Source: Chloroflexota bacterium | GTDB lineage: Bacteria > Chloroflexota > Limnocylindria > P2-11E | Length of the DNA: 11,121 nt | Reading direction: 5' to 3' | NCBI GenBank assembly: GCA_005881085.1 | Contig: VBGU01000024.1 | Coordinates: forward strand, 1 to 11,121 | In this document: piece by piece, positions 1 through 6,045 of the stretch | Position numbering within the stretch: the stretch's first letter is position 1 | Layout: each line of letters opens with the position of its first letter | Translations under genes and position numbers: made by a program | The notes under the pieces: generated by a model | Databases searched by the model: none | Told to the model about the DNA's origin: nothing | The model's input: the letters and a program-made list of their open reading frames with translations, nothing else

Positions 1-353
1 AACGTCTCATGGAGTACGACTGGCCCGGCAATGTGCGCGAGCTTGAGAACGTCGTCGAGCGGGCGGTAGTGCTTTCTCGGGGTCAGATCATCACGAGCAG
101 GGAGCTGCCATTCGGCGACCACGAGGCCGACGGACACGAGGAAGAGGGCGGCGACGAGGTCTCCGTCGAGAAGTCCTTTTTCAAGAAATCGGTCGCCCAG
201 TTCGAGAAGGACCTCATCATGAAAGCCCTCCGCGACGCGACCGGCAACCGCTCAAAAGCCGCGGAAATGCTGGGTATTTACCGCCGACTGCTCTACGCGA
301 AAATCAAGGAATACGGCCTCGAGGGGTACCCCCCGAAGGGCCGGCCGGCCTGA
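1..353 (+). CDS. Sigma-54 dependent transcriptional activator, C-terminal fragment (5' end outside window)
   Basis: This is the tail of an NtrC-type enhancer-binding protein, which uses ATP to open sigma-54 RNA polymerase promoters. The reading frame is open from the window edge (phase from base 3), so the gene starts upstream. Seen directly: the YDWPGNVRELENVVERAV motif typical of the end of the sigma-54 interaction AAA+ domain, an acidic linker rich in Asp, Glu and Gly, and a C-terminal Fis-type helix-turn-helix (GNRSKAAEMLGIYRRLLYAK). The receiver or sensor domain and the Walker motifs must lie upstream, so the signal it answers to is unknown. The ATG at base 9 is internal to the conserved domain and is not the start. 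The TGA stop (351-353) shares one base with the ATG of the next gene, so the two are probably co-translated. I could not find a convincing -24/-12 promoter target in the window. Confidence 0.93.
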   Translation, partial: RLMEYDWPGNVRELENVVERAVVLSRGQIITSRELPFGDHEADGHEEEGGDEVSVEKSFFKKSVAQFEKDLIMKALRDATGNRSKAAEMLGIYRRLLYAKIKEYGLEGYPPKGRPA

Positions 354-601
354 TGTTCGCGCTGCTTCGCGCCTCACTGCGGTTCTTCGTGATCGGCTTC
401 GTTGCGGGAACGCTCTTCGCGCCGCGCTCCGGTGCGGAGACGCGCCAGATGCTCGGCGAGAAGCTCACGGTCATCGTCAATCAGATCCTCGAGCTCGCGG
501 CGCTTCCGCCGATCGAGCCGCAGACCGCAGTGAAAGATGGCGGCGAAGCTCGCGCGCGACGGACCGCTCCTCGCAGTACGAATGCCCGCACGTCGTCCTA
601 A
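353..601 (+). CDS. YtxH-like small membrane protein
   Basis: This is an 82-residue protein of the YtxH type. These are small, poorly characterised membrane-associated proteins, often linked to general stress in Gram-positives. Seen: one hydrophobic segment at about residues 8-23, followed directly by the family signature (GFVAGTLFAPRSGAETRQ), which matches the usual pattern of a glycine-rich helix, an APxSGxETR turn and then an amphipathic helix. The C-terminal 25 residues are basic and low in complexity and overlap the next gene, so they are probably unconserved. The ATG at 353 overlaps the last base of the upstream stop codon, which suggests translational coupling to the sigma-54 activator. 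Family assignment rests on this one signature; the precise function is unknown. Confidence 0.72.
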   Translation: MFALLRASLRFFVIGFVAGTLFAPRSGAETRQMLGEKLTVIVNQILELAALPPIEPQTAVKDGGEARARRTAPRSTNARTSS

Positions 602-839
602 GAAGAGCGTCGCCGGACTCATCGTCGTGCGACTCGTCGAAGCGACGGGTAATTCGACGAAGAGCTGGGACGCCGCGGTTCTCGCGGCGGTGAAGGCGGC
701 GAGGGTGAAGACTCCGGTGGGAGTCGAGGTCGGCCGGCTCTGGGCGGAACTCGATGGCCCGAAGCTCTCGAGGTATCACGCCTCGGTCAAGGTGGCGTAC
801 CGGGAGGTCCAGCGCGCGCCTATACGACCCTCCCGCTAG
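582..839 (+). CDS. Dodecin-family protein
   Basis: Dodecins are about 70-residue proteins that assemble into hollow dodecamers and bind flavins and/or CoA. This protein reads VVRLVEATGNSTKSWDAA, then a helix, then VEVGRLWAELDGPKLSRYHA and a final strand VKVAYREV. That is the beta-alpha-beta-beta order of the family, with the hallmark G-(T/N)S-x-x-S(W/F) turn and the terminal (V/I)KV(A/G)(F/Y) strand. I chose ATG 582 (85 residues, 20-base overlap with the upstream gene); ATG 537 in the same frame would add 15 residues without family support and overlap by 65 bases. Neither has a strong ribosome binding site. The flavin-stacking tryptophan of well-studied dodecins (DWFEV or VWAEV) is absent: the aligned stretch reads VGVEV. 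Flavin binding is therefore doubtful, and a CoA-binding or purely structural role is possible. Confidence 0.7.
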   Translation: MPARRPKKSVAGLIVVRLVEATGNSTKSWDAAVLAAVKAARVKTPVGVEVGRLWAELDGPKLSRYHASVKVAYREVQRAPIRPSR

Positions 840-935
840 CAGCCAAGTCTCGATATCTGTGCATCTCATTGACACATGATTTGTGCGCCAACAACACTCG
901 CTATCGGAATTCGACGTCAGGGGAGCAACAGCCCG
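840..935 (+). promoter_or_regulatory. Intergenic region with possible promoter for the MerR-like gene
   Basis: This 96-base gap is AT-richer than its surroundings. It contains a perfect TTGACA at 869-874 that could be a -35 box. No good TATAAT-like element lies 16-18 bases downstream (the best is AACACT at 893-898, 3 of 6), so the promoter is tentative. A GATATC at about 852 and a TATACG inside the end of the previous gene are other AT-rich spots. A clear Shine-Dalgarno sequence, AGGGGAG at 919-925, precedes GTG 936. Confidence 0.3.
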
Positions 936-1523
936 GTGGCGGAGGCTCAAACGCACGACGCGCTTACGCAGGTCTTGATCGCCAACGACGGCGAGGTGCT
1001 CGCACGTCTGCGTCTTTCGGCGGCCGAGGCCGCGCGCGTCTGCAATGTCACACCGCGTCAACTCATCTATTGGACGAAGAAGGGTCTCGTGAAGCCGTCC
1101 ACGGATGGCGATCACGACTACGACGTCTTCGCGATGGAGAAGGTCATCCGGATCCGGCAAGCGCTCGAGAAGGGGCACTCCCTCGAGAAGGCCGCGCAGC
1201 TCGTACAGCGCGAGATCGGCACACTCCAGGCGGAGGCCAAGCGGCTCGAAGAGATGGCCCCGGACGCCCTTGAAGACGAGCTCCGCGCCCGCCTGGAGCG
1301 GCTCGAGACGCGGATTAACGAGCTCAGGCGTGCGCTTCCGGCCTCTCTCACGATCGCGCGCCTGCGCAAGGCTGTGGCCGTGCTTGCCCGGCTCGACGCG
1401 CAGGGCGCCCTCGAGAACTCACAGGCGAACGGGGACTCCGCAAAGGCCGTCGCGCTGCGGCTTGGCCGGGCGATCGACGAGCTCGAGCTGTTGTTGCGCG
1501 AGGTACAGCCCGTCGGGGCATAA
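936..1523 (+). CDS. MerR-like HTH transcriptional regulator with coiled coil
   Basis: This predicted DNA-binding protein has 195 residues. The N-terminal part (about 26-85) matches the MerR winged helix: LSAAEAARVCNVTPRQLIYW, then KKGLVKPS, an aspartate-rich wing and DVFAMEKVIRIRQALEKGHS. Residues 92-134 are charged heptad-like helix (QREIGTLQAEAKRLEEM onwards), as expected for the MerR dimerisation coiled coil. The rest is helical, with no metal-binding cysteine pair or evident ligand domain, so the inducer is unknown. I chose GTG 936 because AGGGGAG lies 10 bases upstream; an in-frame ATG at 876 has no such site and adds a non-conserved leader. It ends 20 bases before murT, so it may be co-transcribed with murT-gatD, but control of those genes is only a possibility. 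Confidence 0.78.
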   Translation: MAEAQTHDALTQVLIANDGEVLARLRLSAAEAARVCNVTPRQLIYWTKKGLVKPSTDGDHDYDVFAMEKVIRIRQALEKGHSLEKAAQLVQREIGTLQAEAKRLEEMAPDALEDELRARLERLETRINELRRALPASLTIARLRKAVAVLARLDAQGALENSQANGDSAKAVALRLGRAIDELELLLREVQPVGA

Positions 1524-1543
1524 CGCGCCGGTACGCTTCGTCC

Positions 1544-2935
1544 GTGCCTGACGCGCTCGCGCTCATCGCCAACGCCGCGGGCAAGCTCACTCGAGAAGGC
1601 CTCCGCGCGACCGGCCGCGGCGCGACGGCGCTCCCGGGGCTGGTTGCGCTCACGCTGGATCCCAATTTCATCGGCGCTCTCTCAGCCGAGCTCGAGTACG
1701 GCGTCGCATGCGTCTCCGGTACGAACGGAAAGACCACGACCGCGCGGATGCTTGCGGACATCTCGCGCACAGCCGGGTGGAATCCGATTCACAACCGGTC
1801 CGGTTCAAACCTCGATCGCGGCGTCGCCGCCGCGCTTCTCGCGCACACCTCGTGGTCGGGGGAGCCCGGCGGGAACTTCGGTCTTTTTGAGATCGATGAG
1901 GCATCGCTTCCAAGCGCGGTCGGGAAACTGGAGCCGCGCGTCGTCGTGGTCACGAATCTCTTCCGCGACCAGATGGACCGCTACTTCGAGCTCGACACTC
2001 TCGCGAAGAAGATCGGGGACGCGCTCGCCGCGCTTCCAGCGACCACGACTCTCGTGCTGAACGCCGACGATCCGCTCGTTGCGAATCTCGCCGTGCGTCG
2101 CGACGCCAAGACGATCTTCTTCGGCGTCGACGATCCGGACGTCGGAGGTGTGGTCCCTCAGGCGATCAGCGACGCGACCCGGTGCCCGCGCTGCAAGTCG
2201 CCGCTCAAGTACGCGCGCGTCGTCCTCGCGCACGTCGGCGATTGGTCCTGCCCGTCATGCGGTCTCACTCGTCCGCCACGCGATGTGTCGGCGACGAAGA
2301 TCCTGCTCGGTCCGGACGGGAGCGAGATCGCGCTCGCCGGGACGGTCGGAAGCATCTTCGAGTCCGTCCGTGTCCCGATCCCGGGTCTGTACAACGCGTA
2401 CAACGCGCTCGCGGCGCTCGCTGCTGCGCGAGCGCTCGACCTCGGGCTCGCCGAGGCGATCCGCGCGCTCGCCAATTTCCGTCCCGCGTTCGGGCGTCTC
2501 GAGAAGATCGAGCACAAGGGGCGGACCCTCAGGCTCGTCCTGGTGAAGAACCCCGCGGGCTTCAACGCGGCGATCGGGGCGTTGCTCGAGACTGGGCGCA
2601 CCCCACGTCTCCTCGCCGCGCTGAGCGATCGCGACGCGGACGGTCGTGACGTCTCGTGGATCTGGGATGCCGACTTCGAGGCCCTCGCGCCGTCGGTGGA
2701 GCACGCGGTCATCACCGGCCTGCGCGGGCGTGATCTGGCCCTGCGCTTCAAATACGCCGGGCTCGCGAAGGAGCGGATGGAAGTGGTGGACGAGTGGAGC
2801 GCGGCGATCGACCGCGCCACGATGCTCGCGCCCGAAGGCGGCGAGGTGGTCGTGCTCGCTACCTACACGGCGATGCAGGCGCTGCGAGCGGTGCTCGCGC
2901 ATGCCGGAGCCGCCGTGCCGTTCTGGGAAGATTGA
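1544..2935 (+). CDS. murT: Lipid II isoglutaminyl synthase, ATPase subunit MurT
   Basis: MurT activates the alpha-carboxyl of D-glutamate in the lipid II stem peptide with ATP; its partner GatD supplies ammonia, giving D-isoglutamine in peptidoglycan. The 463-residue protein has the Mur ligase central-domain P-loop SGTNGKTTT (58-66), NRSGSNLDRG (84-93), TNLFRDQMDRY (137-147) and LNADDP (172-177). A four-cysteine zinc ribbon characteristic of MurT follows (C214, C217, C236, C239). The C-terminal DUF1727 domain includes LVKNPAGFNAA (333-343) and DADGRDVSWIWD (364-375); the aspartate that completes the GatD catalytic triad is expected in or near this last motif. The length is normal for the family. 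GTG 1544 is the only sensible start, 20 bases after the previous stop, and has no obvious Shine-Dalgarno sequence. gatD begins 4 bases after its stop, as in other MurT/GatD operons. Confidence 0.95.
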   Translation: MPDALALIANAAGKLTREGLRATGRGATALPGLVALTLDPNFIGALSAELEYGVACVSGTNGKTTTARMLADISRTAGWNPIHNRSGSNLDRGVAAALLAHTSWSGEPGGNFGLFEIDEASLPSAVGKLEPRVVVVTNLFRDQMDRYFELDTLAKKIGDALAALPATTTLVLNADDPLVANLAVRRDAKTIFFGVDDPDVGGVVPQAISDATRCPRCKSPLKYARVVLAHVGDWSCPSCGLTRPPRDVSATKILLGPDGSEIALAGTVGSIFESVRVPIPGLYNAYNALAALAAARALDLGLAEAIRALANFRPAFGRLEKIEHKGRTLRLVLVKNPAGFNAAIGALLETGRTPRLLAALSDRDADGRDVSWIWDADFEALAPSVEHAVITGLRGRDLALRFKYAGLAKERMEVVDEWSAAIDRATMLAPEGGEVVVLATYTAMQALRAVLAHAGAAVPFWED

Positions 2936-2939
2936 GTTG

Positions 2940-3665
2940 ATGGACCTGCGCATCGCCCACCTCTACCCCGACCTCATGAACATCTACGGCGACCGCGGGA
3001 ACGTCATCGCGCTCGCGCAGCGCGCGAAGTGGCGCGGCATCGAAGTCGAGGTGCGGCCCTATTCGGTCGGCGAGTGGGCCGACCCCGAGTGGCCTGATGT
3101 GTGGTTCTTCGGGGGCGGCCAAGACCAGGGGCAGGACATCGTCGGTGCGGATCTAGCGGGAAAGAACGGCGCGGCTCTCCGGAAGTCGGTCGAGGGCGGC
3201 GGCGCGATCTTCTCGGTCTGCGGTGGCTACCAGCTTCTCGGGCACGAATACGTCCCGGAGGTAGACCCGTCGATCCCAGGCGTCGGAATCCTTGACGTCA
3301 CCACGCGCGCCGGCAAACGGCGATTCGTCGGCAATCTGTTGGTGGACTCACCGGATGGTCAGCTCGTCGGCTTTGAGAACCATTCCGGTCGAACATACCT
3401 CGGACCTGGGGCGAAGGCGCTCGGGACCGTGATCGCCGGGAATGGCAATAACGGCGAGGACAAGACCGAAGGCGCCGTGCAGGGAAAAGTGATCGGCTGC
3501 TATCTGCACGGATCGTGTCTCCCGAAGAATCCGTGGCTTGCGGATCGGCTGCTCGCGTGGGCTCTCGATCGGCGACACAAGGACACCAAGCTCGATCCGC
3601 TCGACGATGCCGACGAGGCCGCGGCGCGAGTTCAGGCCAGCGAGGTGGCTCGGACGAGGACATAG
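2940..3665 (+). CDS. gatD: Lipid II isoglutaminyl synthase, glutamine amidotransferase subunit GatD
   Basis: GatD hydrolyses glutamine and channels ammonia to MurT for lipid II amidation at the cytoplasmic face of the membrane. The 241-residue protein is a class I (CobB/CobQ-like) glutaminase. Seen: the start HLYPDLMNIYGDRGN typical of the family, FFGGGQDQGQ (57-66), the nucleophile in FSVCGGYQLLG (C94), and the catalytic histidine in GCYLHG (H190). The positions of Cys and His match characterised GatD proteins closely. The frame is open well upstream through murT, but ATG 2940, 4 bases after the murT stop, gives the correct family N-terminus; TTG 2937 is a weaker alternative. The last 25 or so residues are charged and not conserved. 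The TAG stop lies at the edge of a hairpin. Confidence 0.95.
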   Translation: MDLRIAHLYPDLMNIYGDRGNVIALAQRAKWRGIEVEVRPYSVGEWADPEWPDVWFFGGGQDQGQDIVGADLAGKNGAALRKSVEGGGAIFSVCGGYQLLGHEYVPEVDPSIPGVGILDVTTRAGKRRFVGNLLVDSPDGQLVGFENHSGRTYLGPGAKALGTVIAGNGNNGEDKTEGAVQGKVIGCYLHGSCLPKNPWLADRLLAWALDRRHKDTKLDPLDDADEAAARVQASEVARTRT

Positions 3666-3686
3666 GTCGGTACTCCGGTACCGACC
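3665..3686 (+). terminator. Stem-loop overlapping the gatD stop codon (TCCG tetraloop)
   Basis: GGTCGGTAC (3665-3673) and GTACCGACC (3678-3686) are perfectly complementary, giving a 9-bp stem closed by C-G around TCCG. This fits the exceptionally stable UNCG tetraloop class in RNA. The first stem base is the last base of the gatD TAG. No T-run follows (the downstream sequence is CCTAGTCC), so it is not a canonical intrinsic terminator. It may define or protect the 3' end of the murT-gatD transcript, or act with Rho. Confidence 0.5.
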
Positions 3687-3732
3687 CCTAGTCCTCTGCG
3701 ACCTGAGCGCGATCGACTGTTGACTGCGCCGC

Positions 3733-4848
3733 GTGTTCCGGTGTGCGGTGGTTCGCGGCTCTCTCATCGCGCTGGCCCTCCTGTCGGCTGGAGGATTCGC
3801 GGCGAGCGCGGACGATGGCCGGCCGCCGGCGCCGAGCGGCGCCGGCCATCCTCCGAAAGCAAGCCCGATCCCGCTCACCGAGCTCCGGCCGAGCGAGATC
3901 CAGACGGCGCCCGCGCCGACGATCGCGCCCGAATCCGACTTGCTCGGCGAGCCCCTGCGCGCGCCGGCACCCAAGAAGGAGCTCGTCCTCTTTGTCGGCG
4001 GCTACGGCTCGCGAGCCAACGACGGCGCTTTCGACGACCTCGCGGCACGTTTTCCGGCGGACCGCTATGTGGTGCGAAGGCTCGGCGACGATCCGCGCTT
4101 TCCCTACGACACATACGGCGGCGTCGATGAGAATGCCCAGGTCCTGACGGACGAGATACGCAGCATCGGTGGCGACTACTCCGCCGTGAACATCGTGTCT
4201 CACTCCATGGGCGGGGTCGTCACCGATCGAGCGTTCGCCAACGGCCTATCCGCCGGTGACGGCGTACGGACCTTTGTCGCAATCGCCGGACCACACAGCG
4301 GTGCCGACTACGCGCGCGCTCCCGCGTTTCTTCTTCCGATCATCGGTCCCGTCGAGGACATCGTGCGGGCGGTCGGGGTAGCTGCCGCGCGGGATCCGTC
4401 GAGTGACGCGATTCGGGATCTCGCGGTGGCGCGGCCCATCCGCGCCCCGGCCGGCGTAGCCCGGGTAGACGTGAGCCTCGCAACGGATGGACTGGTCAAC
4501 GAGTTCGATGCTCGCGATCCGGGCGTTCCGCAGCGCGTGTTCCTTCCCGCGACGCTGCGCGAGCTCATCGACGGACACGGCGGCAGCCTGGTCAACCGTC
4601 AGATCGCCGATCTCGTCGTCGAGACGGTCCGCACGCACGAAGTCCCGCCCGACCGCCGCGACCCGCTCACGCGGCTCGTCGCGCCGATCCTCTGGGACCA
4701 GGAGACGCGGTTGTGGCGGCGGTTCCTGCTGGTAGTGGCACTCGCCGCGGTCTGCATTTATCTCGCGCGCTGGGTCCCGTTCTGCCGCCGCGCGATCGAC
4801 GGCTTCAACGCCTGGTGCGGCCAGTTCGTGCGCTCGCTCGGTCGATGA
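3733..4848 (+). CDS. Secreted, membrane-anchored alpha/beta hydrolase (lipase/esterase-like)
   Basis: This 371-residue protein is predicted to be exported and held at the outer face of the membrane. The N-terminus has a signal-peptide-like segment (SLIALALLSAGGFAASA, likely cleaved near residue 26), then a Pro/Ala-rich linker to about 80. The hydrolase fold begins at KKELVLFVGGYGS (82-93; oxyanion-hole strand) and has the nucleophile elbow SHSMGG with S158. Likely remaining triad members are D252 (SLATDGLVNEF) and H282 (IDGHGGS). A transmembrane helix at about 331-346 is followed by a short Cys- and Arg-containing tail. The substrate is unknown; a lipase, esterase or acyltransferase are all possible. 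GTG 3733 is the best start; GTG 3748 would also keep the signal peptide. Neither has a clear ribosome binding site. Its TGA overlaps the tadE ATG (ATGA, 4845-4848), placing it at the head of the tad operon. Confidence 0.75.
   Translation: MFRCAVVRGSLIALALLSAGGFAASADDGRPPAPSGAGHPPKASPIPLTELRPSEIQTAPAPTIAPESDLLGEPLRAPAPKKELVLFVGGYGSRANDGAFDDLAARFPADRYVVRRLGDDPRFPYDTYGGVDENAQVLTDEIRSIGGDYSAVNIVSHSMGGVVTDRAFANGLSAGDGVRTFVAIAGPHSGADYARAPAFLLPIIGPVEDIVRAVGVAAARDPSSDAIRDLAVARPIRAPAGVARVDVSLATDGLVNEFDARDPGVPQRVFLPATLRELIDGHGGSLVNRQIADLVVETVRTHEVPPDRRDPLTRLVAPILWDQETRLWRRFLLVVALAAVCIYLARWVPFCRRAIDGFNAWCGQFVRSLGR
3814..3850 (+). repeat. Strong inverted repeat inside the hydrolase gene
   Basis: GATGGCCGGC (3814-3823) and GCCGGCCATC (3841-3850) are perfect 10-base inverted arms around a 17-base GC-rich centre. 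An alternative fold nests GGCGCC-GAGC-GGCGCC inside shorter outer arms. It lies just after the signal-peptide region and encodes part of a low-complexity Pro/Gly/Ala linker, so protein constraint is weak there. It could slow translation while the signal peptide is engaged, or be a by-product of high GC content. Confidence 0.5.
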
Positions 4849-5240
4849 AGGGCGAGCGAGGGCAGGCCATCGTCGAGTTCGCTCTCGTCGTACCACTCGT
4901 GCTCGTCGTGATCCTCGGAGTCGTTCTGGTTGCTGAGATCGGTGTGGCGCGGCTCGCGCTCGAGCACGCTGCTGCAGAAGCGGCCCGTACCGGATCGCTT
5001 ACTAACTCTGACGATCTCGTCCGCGGTACCGTCGCCGCCGCGGTCGCACCGCTCGATGCCTCGTTGGTGAAAGTGATCATTGAACCGACGGAGAACGAAA
5101 GCCCTCGGTCATCGGCGCCTCGCGGATCGCTTCTTCGCGTCCGCTTGCGCTACGCGATGCCGGTGCCGCTTGGATTCGTCGGCCTCCCTCGTTTGATCGT
5201 CGAGGGAGCGGCCGCCCGCCGGGTCGAGTGGACTCCGTGA
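4845..5240 (+). CDS. tadE: TadE-like pseudopilin
   Basis: TadE proteins are minor pseudopilins needed for Flp pilus assembly and are processed by the same prepilin peptidase as Flp. This 131-residue protein starts MKGERGQAIVEFALVVPLVL, a classic TadE opening: a short basic leader, a G6/Q7 cleavage site with Glu and Phe at positions +5 and +6 (G/QAIVEF), then a hydrophobic helix to about residue 34. The remaining extracytoplasmic part carries VRLRYAMPVPLG (99-110), typical of TadE C-termini, and has no cysteines. ATG 4845 overlaps the hydrolase stop as ATGA; the frame is open further upstream but only within the hydrolase gene. The stop overlaps the next start (GTGA). Confidence 0.88.
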   Translation: MKGERGQAIVEFALVVPLVLVVILGVVLVAEIGVARLALEHAAAEAARTGSLTNSDDLVRGTVAAAVAPLDASLVKVIIEPTENESPRSSAPRGSLLRVRLRYAMPVPLGFVGLPRLIVEGAAARRVEWTP

Positions 5241-5626
5241 GCGACGAACGCGGCCAGGCCATTTTGATCCTCGTGCTTGCGCTCGGAATCGCGGCCACCG
5301 CGATCGTCGGCCTTCGCGCCGCTCAGGACGGCATCGTCGCTGGCGCCCGCGCCCAGCGTGCGGGCGAGGCCGCCGTCGAAGCGGCCGCGCAGTCGGTGGC
5401 GGATATCTACGCGGCGCGCCCCGCCGCGGCAAAGGAGCTCGTGCGGGATCCGCGCGTCCTCGAAACAGCTCGAGTCGCGGCCGAAGAGCTCGCACACGAG
5501 AACGGTGGCCGCGGCGTCGAGCAGGTCCGGCTCTCGTGCATCGGCGATCGGATCGAAGCGCGGCTCGTGTTGAGCGGCTACTCGCACCACGCCGGATTCA
5601 GAGCACCCGAATGCTCCCCGCCCTGA
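5237..5626 (+). CDS. TadE/TadG-like Tad-locus membrane protein
   Basis: This 129-residue protein begins VSDERGQAILILVLALGIAA. That is the N-terminal ERGQA plus hydrophobic helix shared by TadE/TadG-like and Flp-assembly proteins. It lacks the Glu at +5 of a pseudopilin cleavage site (QAILIL in place of QAIVEF), so it may remain uncleaved. The Ala-rich middle (AAVEAAAQSVADIYAARPAA) looks helical, and one cysteine lies in VRLSCIGDR with another near the C-terminus, which could form a disulfide outside the membrane. I chose GTG 5237 because it forms a 4-base GTGA overlap with the tadE stop; GTG 5228 in frame adds only three residues. It is much shorter than full TadG and has no von Willebrand domain. 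Confidence 0.7.
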   Translation: MSDERGQAILILVLALGIAATAIVGLRAAQDGIVAGARAQRAGEAAVEAAAQSVADIYAARPAAAKELVRDPRVLETARVAAEELAHENGGRGVEQVRLSCIGDRIEARLVLSGYSHHAGFRAPECSPP

Positions 5627-6045
5627 CCTTCACGCCCAGGCGGTTCGCGATTCCTCGGCGCCGGCTTCTTCTCGCCGCCGGCGGATCCACGTTGCTGGTC
5701 GCCTCGATCCTCTCGACGTTTGTCGTCCCGCCGCCTTCGGCGGAGGACACAGCCGCGAGAACCTCGTTGGCCCAGCGTCTTTCCGCGTCGACCTGGGCGT
5801 TCGCGGTTCCAACGGCGTGGCTCGCGGCGCCGCTGGCCGAGGCCCGGAGCGGCGACAGCGTCGATCTGCTCGCCGTCCGCAGCGGCGATCGTCCGCTGGC
5901 GGTAGCGATCGCCGCCGATCTCCGCATCATGAGCGCCGACGAGCGCTCGATCGTCTTCGAGGTCGACGAGGAGAGCGCGTCGGCGATCGCGTCGGCGCGT
6001 GCGTCGGGACTGCTCATCGTCCCGCTCCTTCGTTCCACGCATTGA
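5611..6045 (+). CDS. cpaB: Minimal CpaB/RcpC-like Flp pilus assembly protein
   Basis: This 144-residue protein has one membrane helix (about 23-42) preceded by a basic stretch (PRRFAIPRRR). The second half resembles the RcpC/CpaB domain: SGDSVDLLAV (compare the PGDRVDVLAT type of CpaB), AIAADLRIMSADE, then SIVFEVDEESASAIASARAS and LLIVPLLRS, matching the typical CpaB strand-helix-strand end where a paralog reads VTLAVTPEQAERL. Ordinary CpaB is 250-300 residues and has a complete SAF domain after the membrane helix. Here only its tail seems to remain (STWAFAVPTAWLAAPLAEA). ATG 5611 gives a 16-base overlap with the previous gene; an upstream ATG at 5536 would place a non-hydrophobic extension before the membrane helix. 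The identification depends on the C-terminal pattern and the locus context. Confidence 0.68.
   Translation: MLPALTFTPRRFAIPRRRLLLAAGGSTLLVASILSTFVVPPPSAEDTAARTSLAQRLSASTWAFAVPTAWLAAPLAEARSGDSVDLLAVRSGDRPLAVAIAADLRIMSADERSIVFEVDEESASAIASARASGLLIVPLLRSTH

Noticed and set aside
876..935. ATG 876 as the start of the MerR-like gene
   Set aside because: The added 20 residues are not family-like, and AGGGGAG is correctly spaced for GTG 936 only.
477..1178. Antisense frame of 233 codons across the dodecin and MerR genes
   Set aside because: It spans several real genes, shows no domain pattern and is explained by GC bias.
3720..4130. Overlapping frame starting TTG 3720
   Set aside because: It is out of frame with the hydrolase, Arg/Ala-rich, and ends within the hydrolase domain without any motif of its own.
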